From positions 124,001-188,000 of the forward strand of contig CAYOFP010000001.1 in the NCBI GenBank assembly GCA_964403505.1: a DNA stretch of 64,000 bases, given 5' to 3'. The notes beneath the pieces are model-generated. The model was not told where the DNA came from. It made no database searches and saw nothing but the letters and a program-made list of their open reading frames with translations. Below are positions 8,334 through 16,983 of this stretch, one piece after another. Numbering within the stretch: the first letter of the stretch is position 1; each line of letters begins with the position of its first letter. The translations under genes were made by a program, and so were the position numbers. This stretch comes from CAKSEI01 sp964403505. GTDB lineage: Bacteria > Bacillota > Clostridia > Oscillospirales > CAG-272.

Positions 8334-10156
8334 CACGATTCTCCGAATCTGTTTTTTATATCCTGCGCATTTTTCAAAGTAACGCCCTTTACCTCTGCTA
8401 TCTCATCGACGCTCGCCTTTTTCACACCGGCAAGACCGCCGAAGTGTGCGAGGATCGCCTTTGCCTTTGCAGGACCTATTCCGTCCACCTTTTCGAGAAC
8501 GGAACGCTTTATCGTCGTTTGCTTTTTCGCACGCATTTTCGTTATCGTAAAGCGGTGTACCTCTTCCTGTAATTTATAAATAAACTGAAAGACCGACTGC
8601 TCATTTGCGATCGATATCATGTTTTCTTCATCGCATAAGGCTCTCGTTTTGTGAAACTCGTCCTTCACCATGCCGAAAACGGGGATATCACATCCCTTTT
8701 CCGACATCAACTCACGAATAACGCCGACATGGCCTTTGCCGCCGTCGAGCAATATCAGGTCGGGGAGGCTGCCGTGCTCCAGCCTGCGTGATATCATCTC
8801 TCGCATCGACGCATAGTCGTCCTGACCGCTTACCGTCTTCATATTGAAGATCCTGTATTCGCTTTTTTTGAAAACGCCGTTGACAGCGACGACCATACCG
8901 CCTGTGATATTCTCGCTTCCGTAGTTTGATATATCGTACGATTCGATACGGTCGGGATATACCTCGAGCGACAGTATCTGCGCCAGGCGGAACAGCATTT
9001 TTGAGTCTTTTTCATTCCGGTGCTTATATTCCGCCGCCTCATGCTCTGCGAAATCGTATACTGTAGCGGCAAGGGCACGGAGGTCGCCCCGCTCGGGAAT
9101 GTGGATATTTACCTTATGTCCTGCAACGCCCGATAGCATCTCCTCGATATCGGAAACAGCCTCAGACGGGAGGTCAAAACCGATAAGGATGTTTCTCGGT
9201 ATATCGGTCCTGTTTTTATATATCTCATAGAAAAATCCCGGTATCGTCTCTTCATCGACGATGACATCATGCGGAAAGATAAAGCTGTCGCTATCCGTCA
9301 GCGCTCCCTCACGCACTACATACATACCGATGCAGGAACACACATCGTCCGTATAAAGGGCAAAAATATCTCTATTTACATCCGGCGCACAAAGCACCTT
9401 TTGTTTTGTACGGAGCGCATCGAGCGCATTTATTCTGTCCCGCAGAAGGGCGGCGGTCTCATACTGCATATTCTGTGACGCCATCATCATCCGTTCATAC
9501 AAAAGCTCCCTTACCTCTCCGTAATTTCCCTTTAAGGCAGGCATGATCTGCTCAAAGAGCGCATGATACTCCTCGGGAGTCACATTACCCGTGCAGGGAG
9601 CTACACACTGCCCAATCTGTCGATAGATACAGGGTCTTATTTTTTTGATATCACGGGGAAAGCGGTATTTGCAGGATGCGATGCCGAATGTTTTTTCAAG
9701 GGTCTTTATCACCCCGTAGATATCTCTCGTTCCCGAATACGGACCGAAGTACCTTGCACCGTCATCGGTTCGTTTTCTCGTAATCTCGATATGCGGATAA
9801 TCGCTTTTGATATCCACCTTGATATAAGGATAGCTCTTGCCGTCCTTTAAGAGTATATTATATTTCGGCTGATACAGCTTGATCAGACAGTTTTCGAGTG
9901 CGAGCGCCTCCATATTCGTATCGGTCAGCATATACTCGAAATCCGCTACATTTGAAACCATCTTCGCCGTTTTGAGATTATGACCCGTACCTGCGCCGAA
10001 ATACTGCGTTACACGGTTTTTCAGCGATTTTGACTTTCCGACATAAATGACCGTTCCGTCCGAGCGGCGCATGATATAGACCCCCGGCCGAAGCGGCAGG
10101 CGGTTTGCCTTTTGCCTTAATTCATCTTTTGTCAATACCCTTGTTAATTCTTCCAT
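8333..10156 (-). CDS. uvrC: Excinuclease ABC subunit C
   Basis: 607 residues from the ATG at 10156 (MEELTRVLTKDELRQKANRL). Domains in order: GIY-YIG nuclease (PGVYIMRRSDGTVIYVGKSK, residues about 25-100), a Cys cluster typical of UvrC (around RPCIYRQIGQCVAPC), UVR motif (about 200-240), RNase-H-like second nuclease (SYDISNYGSENITGGMVV; LILLDGGKGHVG) and C-terminal helix-hairpin-helix pairs (VDGIGPAKAKAILAHFG). It makes the dual incisions of nucleotide excision repair. No strong ribosome binding site is visible, so the start is the least certain part. Confidence 0.95.
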   Translation of the reverse strand: MEELTRVLTKDELRQKANRLPLRPGVYIMRRSDGTVIYVGKSKSLKNRVTQYFGAGTGHNLKTAKMVSNVADFEYMLTDTNMEALALENCLIKLYQPKYNILLKDGKSYPYIKVDIKSDYPHIEITRKRTDDGARYFGPYSGTRDIYGVIKTLEKTFGIASCKYRFPRDIKKIRPCIYRQIGQCVAPCTGNVTPEEYHALFEQIMPALKGNYGEVRELLYERMMMASQNMQYETAALLRDRINALDALRTKQKVLCAPDVNRDIFALYTDDVCSCIGMYVVREGALTDSDSFIFPHDVIVDEETIPGFFYEIYKNRTDIPRNILIGFDLPSEAVSDIEEMLSGVAGHKVNIHIPERGDLRALAATVYDFAEHEAAEYKHRNEKDSKMLFRLAQILSLEVYPDRIESYDISNYGSENITGGMVVAVNGVFKKSEYRIFNMKTVSGQDDYASMREMISRRLEHGSLPDLILLDGGKGHVGVIRELMSEKGCDIPVFGMVKDEFHKTRALCDEENMISIANEQSVFQFIYKLQEEVHRFTITKMRAKKQTTIKRSVLEKVDGIGPAKAKAILAHFGGLAGVKKASVDEIAEVKGVTLKNAQDIKNRFGES

Positions 10157-10175
10157 GATATACCAAAATGCAAAT

Positions 10176-10203
10176 GCGGACAATCCAAGAATGGATTGCC
10201 CGC
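10176..10203 (-). terminator. Hairpin between ptsH and uvrC
   Basis: GCGGGCAATCC pairs with GGATTGTCCGC (one G-T pair) around a 6-nt loop, followed on the minus strand by ATTTGCATTTT. It is 20 bp past the ptsH stop and 20 bp before the uvrC start, so it probably acts as a terminator or attenuator with weak T-tail. Confidence 0.6.
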
Positions 10204-10222
10204 TGTGCATGACTTTGTAAAT

Positions 10223-10486
10223 TTATTCGTTAAAGCCGTTGTCAATGAGCTCAACAAGACCGTTTACAGCCTCATTCTCATCGACACCCTCAGCCTCGAG
10301 CTCTATCTCCATTCCCTGGATGATTCCGAGAGAAAGAACGCCGAGCAGACTCTTTGCGTTGACCTTACGCTGATCCTTTTTCACAGAAACCGTGCTTTTA
10401 TATTTGTTTGCTTCCTGTATAAAATACGTAGCAGGTCTGGCATGCAGTCCGACGCTGTTCGTTATTGTAATTTTGCGTGTTACCAT
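10223..10486 (-). CDS. ptsH: Phosphocarrier protein HPr
   Basis: 87 residues. The PTS phosphorylation site is SVGLHARPA with His at residue 15, and the regulatory serine of low-GC Gram-positives is at residue 46 in NAKSLLGVLSLGI. HPr passes phosphate from enzyme I to sugar EIIA domains; Ser46 phosphorylation by HprK makes it a corepressor with CcpA. The presence of His15 argues against the paralogue Crh. GGGAGA precedes the ATG. A promoter is visible upstream; no enzyme I gene is adjacent. Confidence 0.93.
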   Translation of the reverse strand: MVTRKITITNSVGLHARPATYFIQEANKYKSTVSVKKDQRKVNAKSLLGVLSLGIIQGMEIELEAEGVDENEAVNGLVELIDNGFNE

Positions 10487-10529
10487 ATTAATCTCCCGGC
10501 ATTTTTAATATCTTTTACTACATTTAGAT

Positions 10530-10558
10530 ATTATATCAAAAACAATTCTGAAAATCAA
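10530..10558 (-). promoter_or_regulatory. Promoter of ptsH
   Basis: Minus strand TTGATT (10558-10553), 17-bp spacer, TATAAT (10535-10530); the ptsH ATG is 44 bp downstream of the -10 box. Confidence 0.75.
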
Positions 10559-10600
10559 GTGTTTTTGTAAATTTTCTGACGTGCTTAAGTTAACGAGACT

Positions 10601-11092
10601 GAAACAAGCAGATTTTTGAGTGATTTTCGGCACAGAGAAAGCGCAAGGCTTTGCCTCACGTCGACGACGATCTGAAAAGAGCCGTAGATTTGCCATTTCG
10701 GCTTTGTCCAACACCACCTGAAACGTGCAGAATTTCNNNNNNNNNNNNNNNNNNNNNNNNNNNNNNNNNNNNNNNNNNNNNNNNNNNNNNNNNNNNNNNN
10801 NNNNNNNNNNNNNNNNNNNNNNNNNNNNNNNNNNNNCTTTGTCCAACACCACCTGAAACGTGCAGAATTTCGAGCGATTTTCGGTGCGGAGAAAGCGCAA
10901 GGCTTTGCCTCACGTCGACGACGATCTGAAAAGAACCGTAGATTTGCCATTTCGGCTTTGTCCAACACCACCTGAAACGTGCAGAATTTCGAGCGATTTT
11001 CGGTGCGGAGGAAGCGCAAGGCTTTGCCTTGCAATGACGACAATCCGAAAAGCGCCGAAATTATGCCGTTTCAGGCGGTGTTTGCGGCAACT
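10601..11092. repeat. 119-bp tandem repeat array with assembly gap
   Basis: The unit starts with GAAACGTGCAGAATTTC and recurs at 10601, 10720 (cut by N), 10855 and 10974, with exact 119-bp spacing on each side of the gap. The last copy diverges in its second half and there becomes close to the palindromic element at 52564-52668 on the other strand. The core AAGGCTTTGCCT is palindromic. Because 119 is not a multiple of three and all frames are broken, it is not coding. The 605 bp between ptsH and the next gene hold only the ptsH promoter and this array. Confidence 0.9.
10737..10836. other. Assembly gap of 100 N
   Basis: Exactly 100 N, the conventional length for a gap of unknown size, placed inside the tandem array. 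The true number of repeat copies is therefore unknown. Confidence 0.98.
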
Positions 11093-13791
11093 TACGGCAG
11101 CAGCCATACATAATCCTGCGGTGCCTGATCGCCTTTTCCAAGCCAAGCAGGAGGCACATGCCTGCCGATCCAGGAAGCGCCGGAGGGGGTGACGATCCGT
11201 ATCTTCATCGGACCTAACTTCTGCCCAAGCAGGATATCCTTGAGAGCAAGGCGGATGGTGAGATAGCTTCCCTCCACCTCATGAGCCTCGACCTTCCAGC
11301 GATTTAACTCCGCCTCAAATTTCTCACCGAACACCTGATAATACATCCGAACGTCATCGGACACCGTTACCTCTCCGAACGAGCTGATAGTCATATTGGG
11401 GTCCGGCCAGAGCAACCGGAATTCCGTAGAGAAGCTGAAATGACCTTTGCGTGCATCTTTTACTTCCATGACCAGTTCCTCGCCGTCAATGGCGGCGCGA
11501 AAAGCCGAGCCCGGGCAATCAAACGCCGCCCACTGCGCCGTTTCCACCGGTCCGTGTACCAGGGAATACCTGACAGAGTCCTCTTCCACTCCTAAATAAT
11601 ACTCAAGCGGAGGTAAGCCTTGCGTGATACGCTCCTCTACCTCGGCAAATTCTGTTTCCAATAAATGCTCTAACTGACCGATACGGTGTAAGAGCTTTTC
11701 AGGGAAATACTTAAATCCCTCTCCCTCGCTATGATAGCCAAGTCGGTTATCCTGCTGACACAAAAGAAGAAGCGCACGGCTGTTTTTCATCTCATCAAAA
11801 ACCAACTGCCGCATCTGCGTAAGCCGTGCCATAGGATCACCCTCGCACCGACCGAGCAGATCCCGGAGACGGTAAAACTCCAGAATGTTGACGCCGCTGC
11901 GGAATTGAATATCCAGCGCCTGAGCCACCCACGACTGCTCATCCTGAGGATAATAGCCGGAGGGAGGAGGCAGTTTCCTCAAGCCCTCCCGCCAATGCTC
12001 ACACATGCCGTGACAAAGAGTAAGGGTCTCCTCCATGGTATGGCCGTTTAACATACACTCCCCGATCCGGTCGCCGTTGACCGGGTCGATGGTCTGCCAG
12101 CTCCGAGGCAGTGAAAAATTCTTAGGAAGGAGCTGTAGCTCCCATACCGGACCGTCGTGCATAGGACCGTAGTAGCTGAACATGATGTTCACAGGGTACT
12201 GGGTATACCCCTCCTCAAAGTCGTTCCACGCCTGCGCGGCGAGGGAAGCCTGTTCCTCTCCCCAGTAAATTCCTGCTAAATACTGTAAGAAGGCTTTCTT
12301 ATCGGTAAATCCCCCTTCAAAGGCGAGTTCCCCTGCCGCCTTGCTCATAAGCGAAGGATAGTTCCCGAAGTACCAGCACTGCATGACTCCCTCAACACCA
12401 TAGGAGCGCATAGCTTTATACTTCTCCCACAAAATGCCCGGCGTCGGAACGTAAGGGACGGACGCCACCTCGTGGGAGCAACAGATCTGCGTCTTTGCAA
12501 ACAGATGCTTGTGAGAGGCTACCGCCTGCTCCGCCGTCGCCCGGAAAAGCTGGGACGGTCCGATATAACTCAGCCAGTAATCTACCGCTAACCGGGTTTT
12601 CCCCAGCTGCTCCACGTAACCCATCTCCTCAAAGTTCTGCATGAGCATCACGTCGTCAGGGGCGCTTTTTACATAGTCCTGCACTGCCTCATAGCTCCAC
12701 GTCCGATGTCCGTAGGTCCAGCTGACAAATTCCGCCTTAGTACCGCTGGCACGCACTCCTGCCTGGAGCGCCTCCACCGTCTGGGACAGGACCTCGCCTA
12801 TCTTCTTATCCTTACAGTTCGGGCAGTTTATGACCATGGAGGAACCTGAGCCGCATGCCGTCACCCGTTCTCCCATCGTGATGATGATTAAGCCGCCGAG
12901 GTCGGGGCAGAGGGTAAAGAGGGTACGGGTCGCCTCCTCACAGTATGCCTTACCCATCGCCGTATTGGTACAGAAGGTATGACGGCCGTTCCACGCTCTC
13001 GAGCCCCGAACCTCGGGATATTTTGCAATGAGCTCCGGGTCATCCAACGCCATAGGTTCGATGACGAAGATATATGGCTTGATGCCGTAGCGTCGGCACT
13101 TTGCCACCGTAGCATTAAGTTTTTCCATCCGCCGTTTGTAATCATGACCGTACTCCGGGATGATTTTTGACGGGAGCAGATCACGGAATCTGGTATAGAT
13201 CCAGACGCCGTTCGTTCCGTCGTGCGCCAGCCGATTGAGGTATTCGTCGGGATAGTAGTCCACATCGTCCGCTAACTCCTCACCGTTCTTAGGCGGACGG
13301 TTGATCGGACTGAAAAAGCACCGACTGATGCGGGAGCGGATATAGGGATGCCGCCGTGTCTCTCCCAAAGGCAGGAAAGGACCGGAGCGGCGGAGCATCT
13401 CATCCTCCAGCCAGATCAGTCCCCGGCGTATTCCCTCGGTATCACCCGCCAGAATTGAGCAGCCCTCTCGGGTGACCGAAACGATAAATTCCTCAAAGCA
13501 ATCGGTATCAGTCAAAAGAGTTCGGACAGGATAGCCCTCTGTGCTATTTTCGGATATCCGATGTATACTGAGAAAAAGCCGGAAGTCCTCATAGGCCGTC
13601 TCCAAAAGTCCCTCGCTGTCGGGAAATTCCGGAAGCAGACAGCAGTTTGCAAGGCGCACCTCTCCCTCCCGGACGAGACGCCTGTCCCACACCGGAGGAG
13701 GAGCGGTATGCACCGGCGCCTTCAAATGTTCAATAAAATCTAAAGGCGGCTGGTTTTCAAAAAATGGGTCGATAGTAATATTCTTTTTCAT
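11092..13791 (-). CDS. Large glycoside-hydrolase-like protein, family unassigned
   Basis: 899 residues with no signal peptide, so probably cytoplasmic. The first 150 residues look like the small alpha/beta domain that precedes the barrel in GH20 and GH67 enzymes (DTEGIRRGLIWLEDEMLRR). A TIM-barrel-like part follows: HPYIRSRISRCFFSPINRPP, LNRLAHDGTNGVWIYTRFRD, YGIKPYIFVIEPMAL, PDLGGLIIITMGERVTACGS, AEFVSWTYGHRTWSYEAVQD and VEGVMQCWYFGNYP. Conserved-looking acidic residues (E in IIITMGE, D/E in MLMQNFEEMGY) could be catalytic. A CPNC pair follows the glutamate. The C-terminal third is helical then beta-rich. Such proteins act on plant or host glycans, but I cannot name substrate or GH family. 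An AAAGGCG site precedes the ATG. It is monocistronic and borders the repeat array. Confidence 0.5.
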   Translation of the reverse strand: MKKNITIDPFFENQPPLDFIEHLKAPVHTAPPPVWDRRLVREGEVRLANCCLLPEFPDSEGLLETAYEDFRLFLSIHRISENSTEGYPVRTLLTDTDCFEEFIVSVTREGCSILAGDTEGIRRGLIWLEDEMLRRSGPFLPLGETRRHPYIRSRISRCFFSPINRPPKNGEELADDVDYYPDEYLNRLAHDGTNGVWIYTRFRDLLPSKIIPEYGHDYKRRMEKLNATVAKCRRYGIKPYIFVIEPMALDDPELIAKYPEVRGSRAWNGRHTFCTNTAMGKAYCEEATRTLFTLCPDLGGLIIITMGERVTACGSGSSMVINCPNCKDKKIGEVLSQTVEALQAGVRASGTKAEFVSWTYGHRTWSYEAVQDYVKSAPDDVMLMQNFEEMGYVEQLGKTRLAVDYWLSYIGPSQLFRATAEQAVASHKHLFAKTQICCSHEVASVPYVPTPGILWEKYKAMRSYGVEGVMQCWYFGNYPSLMSKAAGELAFEGGFTDKKAFLQYLAGIYWGEEQASLAAQAWNDFEEGYTQYPVNIMFSYYGPMHDGPVWELQLLPKNFSLPRSWQTIDPVNGDRIGECMLNGHTMEETLTLCHGMCEHWREGLRKLPPPSGYYPQDEQSWVAQALDIQFRSGVNILEFYRLRDLLGRCEGDPMARLTQMRQLVFDEMKNSRALLLLCQQDNRLGYHSEGEGFKYFPEKLLHRIGQLEHLLETEFAEVEERITQGLPPLEYYLGVEEDSVRYSLVHGPVETAQWAAFDCPGSAFRAAIDGEELVMEVKDARKGHFSFSTEFRLLWPDPNMTISSFGEVTVSDDVRMYYQVFGEKFEAELNRWKVEAHEVEGSYLTIRLALKDILLGQKLGPMKIRIVTPSGASWIGRHVPPAWLGKGDQAPQDYVWLLP

Positions 13792-13890
13792 AACGTTTCA
13801 CGCCTTTCTGGCGGAGTAACCGCCTCCGGTTGATCGTGTACAATGTTTTTCTAAGATCAAGACCTCATTAAAAGATCCTGACAAAGCGAA

Positions 13891-13941
13891 AGTAGGACTT
13901 TAAGCCACGGGACACTGCTCGTGTAAACTTATAGTCCTACT
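13891..13941. other. Extended 51-nt hairpin between two minus-strand genes
   Basis: AGTAGGACT-T-TAAG pairs with CTTA-T-AGTCCTACT (9 and 4 bp around a T-T mismatch), enclosing an inner stem CACGGG/CTCGTG. On the minus strand the hairpin is followed by TTCGCTTTGTC. It may end the murJ operon upstream or form a leader for the gene at 13791. The remaining intergenic bases show GGCGG/CCGCC near 13810 and nothing else. Confidence 0.5.
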
Positions 13942-13978
13942 CATATACATATCCCGCACAGATAAAGTTTTTTGCAAT

Positions 13979-14500
13979 TTATTCAACTATTTCTATTGAT
14001 AGGATCGTCACCGTCATCCTGCGGTTAATCGAATTAATGTCAATTCTTTCACCCGGAGCGAGCCTGTCGGTATTATTGACCAAAAAGCCTTTTTCCGGGT
14101 CTACAGTACCCCTTACCTTCAGATATCCCGTCACATTACAGCGGTATTCAAGCTCACTGTATGTGGGAACACCGTCTTCGTTTGCCCTGTACATACCGTA
14201 AGGCTCATATATGAATTCCGAGACATTGTATAATTCGCCCAGTTCGCATTTATGCTTTTTGGAATAAAACTTATCTCCCTCTACCATCGAGTTTTGGGTT
14301 ATTTCTTTCCTTACATTCTCCAAATAGAATGTAACGATCGCCTCATCGGTTGCAGCTATCAACGCTTCTTCACCTCCGAGAATTATGCCGAGCTTTGACG
14401 GCAGAGAATACCGCACCGCAACTCCTACGATACAGGATACTACAACGAGTATGATAATAACGTCAAGTATATTGAATCTGAATTTCTTCTTCTCACTCAT
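13979..14500 (-). CDS. DUF4330 family membrane protein
   Basis: 173 residues. It starts MSEKKKFRFNILDVIIILVV, a short basic cytoplasmic end followed by a single membrane helix (about residues 13-30), and then an extracytoplasmic beta-rich domain with the DUF4330 pattern (KEITQNSMVEGDKFYSKKHK, then GYLKVRGTVDPEKGFLVNN, PGERIDINS, and a final VTILSIE). The function of DUF4330 is unknown. It is the last gene of the rimM-trmD-murJ-polymerase operon and overlaps the neighbouring paralogue by 8 bp, suggesting the two form a pair in envelope polymer assembly. Confidence 0.8.
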   Translation of the reverse strand: MSEKKKFRFNILDVIIILVVVSCIVGVAVRYSLPSKLGIILGGEEALIAATDEAIVTFYLENVRKEITQNSMVEGDKFYSKKHKCELGELYNVSEFIYEPYGMYRANEDGVPTYSELEYRCNVTGYLKVRGTVDPEKGFLVNNTDRLAPGERIDINSINRRMTVTILSIEIVE

Positions 14501-15074
14501 TTGTGCTTACCCCCGTTTCCGGCTCATTGGCTTTTACGTCTGCCACATACGTCAGTTCTTTTGCTTTTTTAACAAAATCTGCCTTATCCTGCTCACTGTT
14601 CACTTCTGCAAGTGCAATACAATAACCGTAGCCCGAGATACTCGGCGAGCTTACATAGAGATCCTGACCTACCTGAACAGAGTAATAATCATCGATACTG
14701 TATTCATATGTCTTTTTCTCGACGGTTGCGCTGAGTATTATAATGACGGAACGCAAATACGGCTGATTTGCGGCAAGCACACGACCGTCAGCGGTCTGTA
14801 CGAGATTCTCTTTGTCTCCGACGATGCAGTCAACGCCGACACCCATCTTATGATCCTTTTCCGCGTCAAAGAATGTCTCGCCCGGTACCATATTATACGC
14901 AACTAAAGGATTTATCTCCGCACACTCAACGGCATAGTATATTTCTACCATATCCCCGCCGTTTTTGCCGAAATAGAATACCTGTGCCAAAACGGCTATG
15001 GCCGCAACCACAATAAGAATTATGATAACGTCCACAAAATTAAATCTGTGTTTTTCTTTTTTTACTGTATCCAT
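14493..15074 (-). CDS. DUF4330 family membrane protein, paralogue
   Basis: The start at 15074 (MDTVKKEKHRFNFVDVIIIL) follows AACGAGGTAAAA. It has 193 residues. The N-terminus aligns with the next gene (HRFNFVDVIIILIVVAAIAV against KFRFNILDVIIILVVVSCIV), again one membrane helix plus an external domain with the same KDHKMG-type turn and NQPYLRSVIIILSATVEKKT. Function unknown. It directly follows the O-antigen-ligase-like gene by 10 bp and overlaps the second DUF4330 gene, so it is surely in the same operon. Confidence 0.8.
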   Translation of the reverse strand: MDTVKKEKHRFNFVDVIIILIVVAAIAVLAQVFYFGKNGGDMVEIYYAVECAEINPLVAYNMVPGETFFDAEKDHKMGVGVDCIVGDKENLVQTADGRVLAANQPYLRSVIIILSATVEKKTYEYSIDDYYSVQVGQDLYVSSPSISGYGYCIALAEVNSEQDKADFVKKAKELTYVADVKANEPETGVSTNE

Positions 15075-15084
15075 TTTTACCTCG

Positions 15085-16980
15085 TTATATTTCCGTTTCC
15101 AATTCGCACCGTGAATCCTCACATGAAAAATTCTGTATCGCTACCGTAAGCCCTATCACGATCCAGAACATCAGATACACACGGTAGTTATACCATATAT
15201 AATCTGTCAGTCCCTGCAAAAGCACTCCCATGATACCGCAGAAGCCTGCAAGCGAAAGGTACTTTCCGCTTTTCATTTTGCCGTCCATGCTCTTTTTGAA
15301 GAAAGTGAACGAACATTGAATCAGTATGACTATCACCGCTAAGAATACGAGCAGTCCCGGCAGTCCGAGCTCGATCCACGTCTGCAGGAACAGATTATGC
15401 GCATGGGGTGCTTTTTCTATTCCCGACAGGGAGTATTTTATATACACCTTTGAAAATGCTTCTGATCCGACACCTATCCCGGACAGACCGAAATTCTTCG
15501 CCATCCTGACCGCTGCATTCCATATATAGACACGGTAGGATGTAGATGAGTCTCCCATATTTCCGATACTTGTTATCCGATTGATAATATTCGACGGGAG
15601 AACAAGAGGAGCGAAAGGAACTGATGCAATTCCTAAAAACGCAAGTACGAGCGACTTGCTTGTCGACACAAGCAGGAAGAGCGCCATCTCAAATATGAAT
15701 CCAAGCCATGCGCCTCTGCTCCATGTATAAACAAGGCACAGACAACATACGGCATAAACGAACAGTCCTGCAAACCTGCCTGTATTTTTCTTTGACACTA
15801 TTATCATGGCAAGTGCAAACGGCGTGACCATCAGCAGGTATTCTCCGAGGACATTCGGATTACCGAAGGTCGATATGACACGCCCGGCGATATCGCCGAA
15901 CATATCCTCATCCTGCCAGATCGTTATGGCAGTTCCGAAGAAATTCTCAAATATTCCGTACAGAGCAACGATAGCTGCACTCGAAAGCAATGCATATAAC
16001 GACCGCTTCATCCACATCTCACTGCGGATCAGGTTGGCAACGAGAAAATATCCCATCATAAAGCAGCAATATACAAGAGCCGGCTTTAAGCTCTCTGTGC
16101 CGCCCACCGAAACGATACCGCCGAGAGCCATAAACACCATAAAGACCAACACCGCACCGTCAATGAGTGAAAAACGAAATGTACGCTTCCCCCTCGAAAA
16201 CTTCAGCACATAGCATAGGAATGTATAAGACACCATTGCCACGAGCACCATCGTCGGGAAGAAGGAAAGTGCAAAGATCGTACTGACCACCCCAAACTCA
16301 GGTATGATAAGGATGGCATATAGTATAATTATCCCGATAAATGCACCGATCAGAAAATAGGACGGCACAACATATGTGGCAAGTCCGAGCACAAGGCCGA
16401 TAACCGCCGCAAGCAGTTTGCTGCCCTTTACCCGATCGACCTCCTCAAACGCACTGCGTCTTGCACCGATAATGCCGAATATGATAAACGACATCAGCCT
16501 GTTCTCGAGCAATTCCTCTGCCATGACACCGCCGGATGCGAGCGCACACAGTCCGCAAGCAAATATGAGCGCACAGCAGAAGATAGGAATACTCGGCAAA
16601 ACGAACACATCCTCGAGGCTCGCCTTAAAGATTGCCATAGCGGCCCCGGCAAAGCCGAAGCAGGCAAACAGCACGCCGTAAAATCTCATCGATAATCCCG
16701 CAAGCCTGCGGAAAAACGACTCGCCGGCATACACGAGCATACTTTGCTCGGTTTTTCGGGCAAGCGTATGCTTAAGTTTTTTGGAGAAGCTCAGTTTTTC
16801 TGCAACAGCTGAAAAAAGTCCGCTGTGAAGCTTCCCGTTTTCCGCATCGTAAGCAGTCAGCGCTCCGCCGATCGCACCGCTCTGTCCCTTTTTGTAAACA
16901 CAATCGGCTAAACGGTTTAATCCCCGTGCGATCGCACTGCCGCGCAACAGAGCAACGATTTTGTTATTTTTCTTGTCCAA
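15085..16980 (-). CDS. O-antigen ligase / Wzy-type polysaccharide polymerase family protein
   Basis: 631 residues with about 12-14 hydrophobic segments after a soluble N-terminal about 90 residues. The Wzy_C signature lies in the large external loop near residues 440-560: FGLSGIGVGSEAFSKVYIKY, then KAPHAHNLFLQTWIELGLPG, with the conserved His in HAHN. Family members join or polymerise lipid-linked glycans at the outer face of the membrane. In a Gram-positive the product is probably a secondary wall polymer or capsule rather than lipopolysaccharide. It lies 3 bp after the flippase-like murJ. Confidence 0.85.
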   Translation of the reverse strand: MDKKNNKIVALLRGSAIARGLNRLADCVYKKGQSGAIGGALTAYDAENGKLHSGLFSAVAEKLSFSKKLKHTLARKTEQSMLVYAGESFFRRLAGLSMRFYGVLFACFGFAGAAMAIFKASLEDVFVLPSIPIFCCALIFACGLCALASGGVMAEELLENRLMSFIIFGIIGARRSAFEEVDRVKGSKLLAAVIGLVLGLATYVVPSYFLIGAFIGIIILYAILIIPEFGVVSTIFALSFFPTMVLVAMVSYTFLCYVLKFSRGKRTFRFSLIDGAVLVFMVFMALGGIVSVGGTESLKPALVYCCFMMGYFLVANLIRSEMWMKRSLYALLSSAAIVALYGIFENFFGTAITIWQDEDMFGDIAGRVISTFGNPNVLGEYLLMVTPFALAMIIVSKKNTGRFAGLFVYAVCCLCLVYTWSRGAWLGFIFEMALFLLVSTSKSLVLAFLGIASVPFAPLVLPSNIINRITSIGNMGDSSTSYRVYIWNAAVRMAKNFGLSGIGVGSEAFSKVYIKYSLSGIEKAPHAHNLFLQTWIELGLPGLLVFLAVIVILIQCSFTFFKKSMDGKMKSGKYLSLAGFCGIMGVLLQGLTDYIWYNYRVYLMFWIVIGLTVAIQNFSCEDSRCELETEI

Positions 16981-16983
16981 AGA

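Noticed and set aside
10505..11043. Open frames running through the N gap and tandem repeat
   Set aside because: They exist only because N codons are read as X, and the repeat length of 119 bp breaks any frame.
10601..11092. Regularly spaced repeats as a CRISPR array
   Set aside because: The repeated unit is the full 119 bp with no unique spacers, and no cas genes are near.
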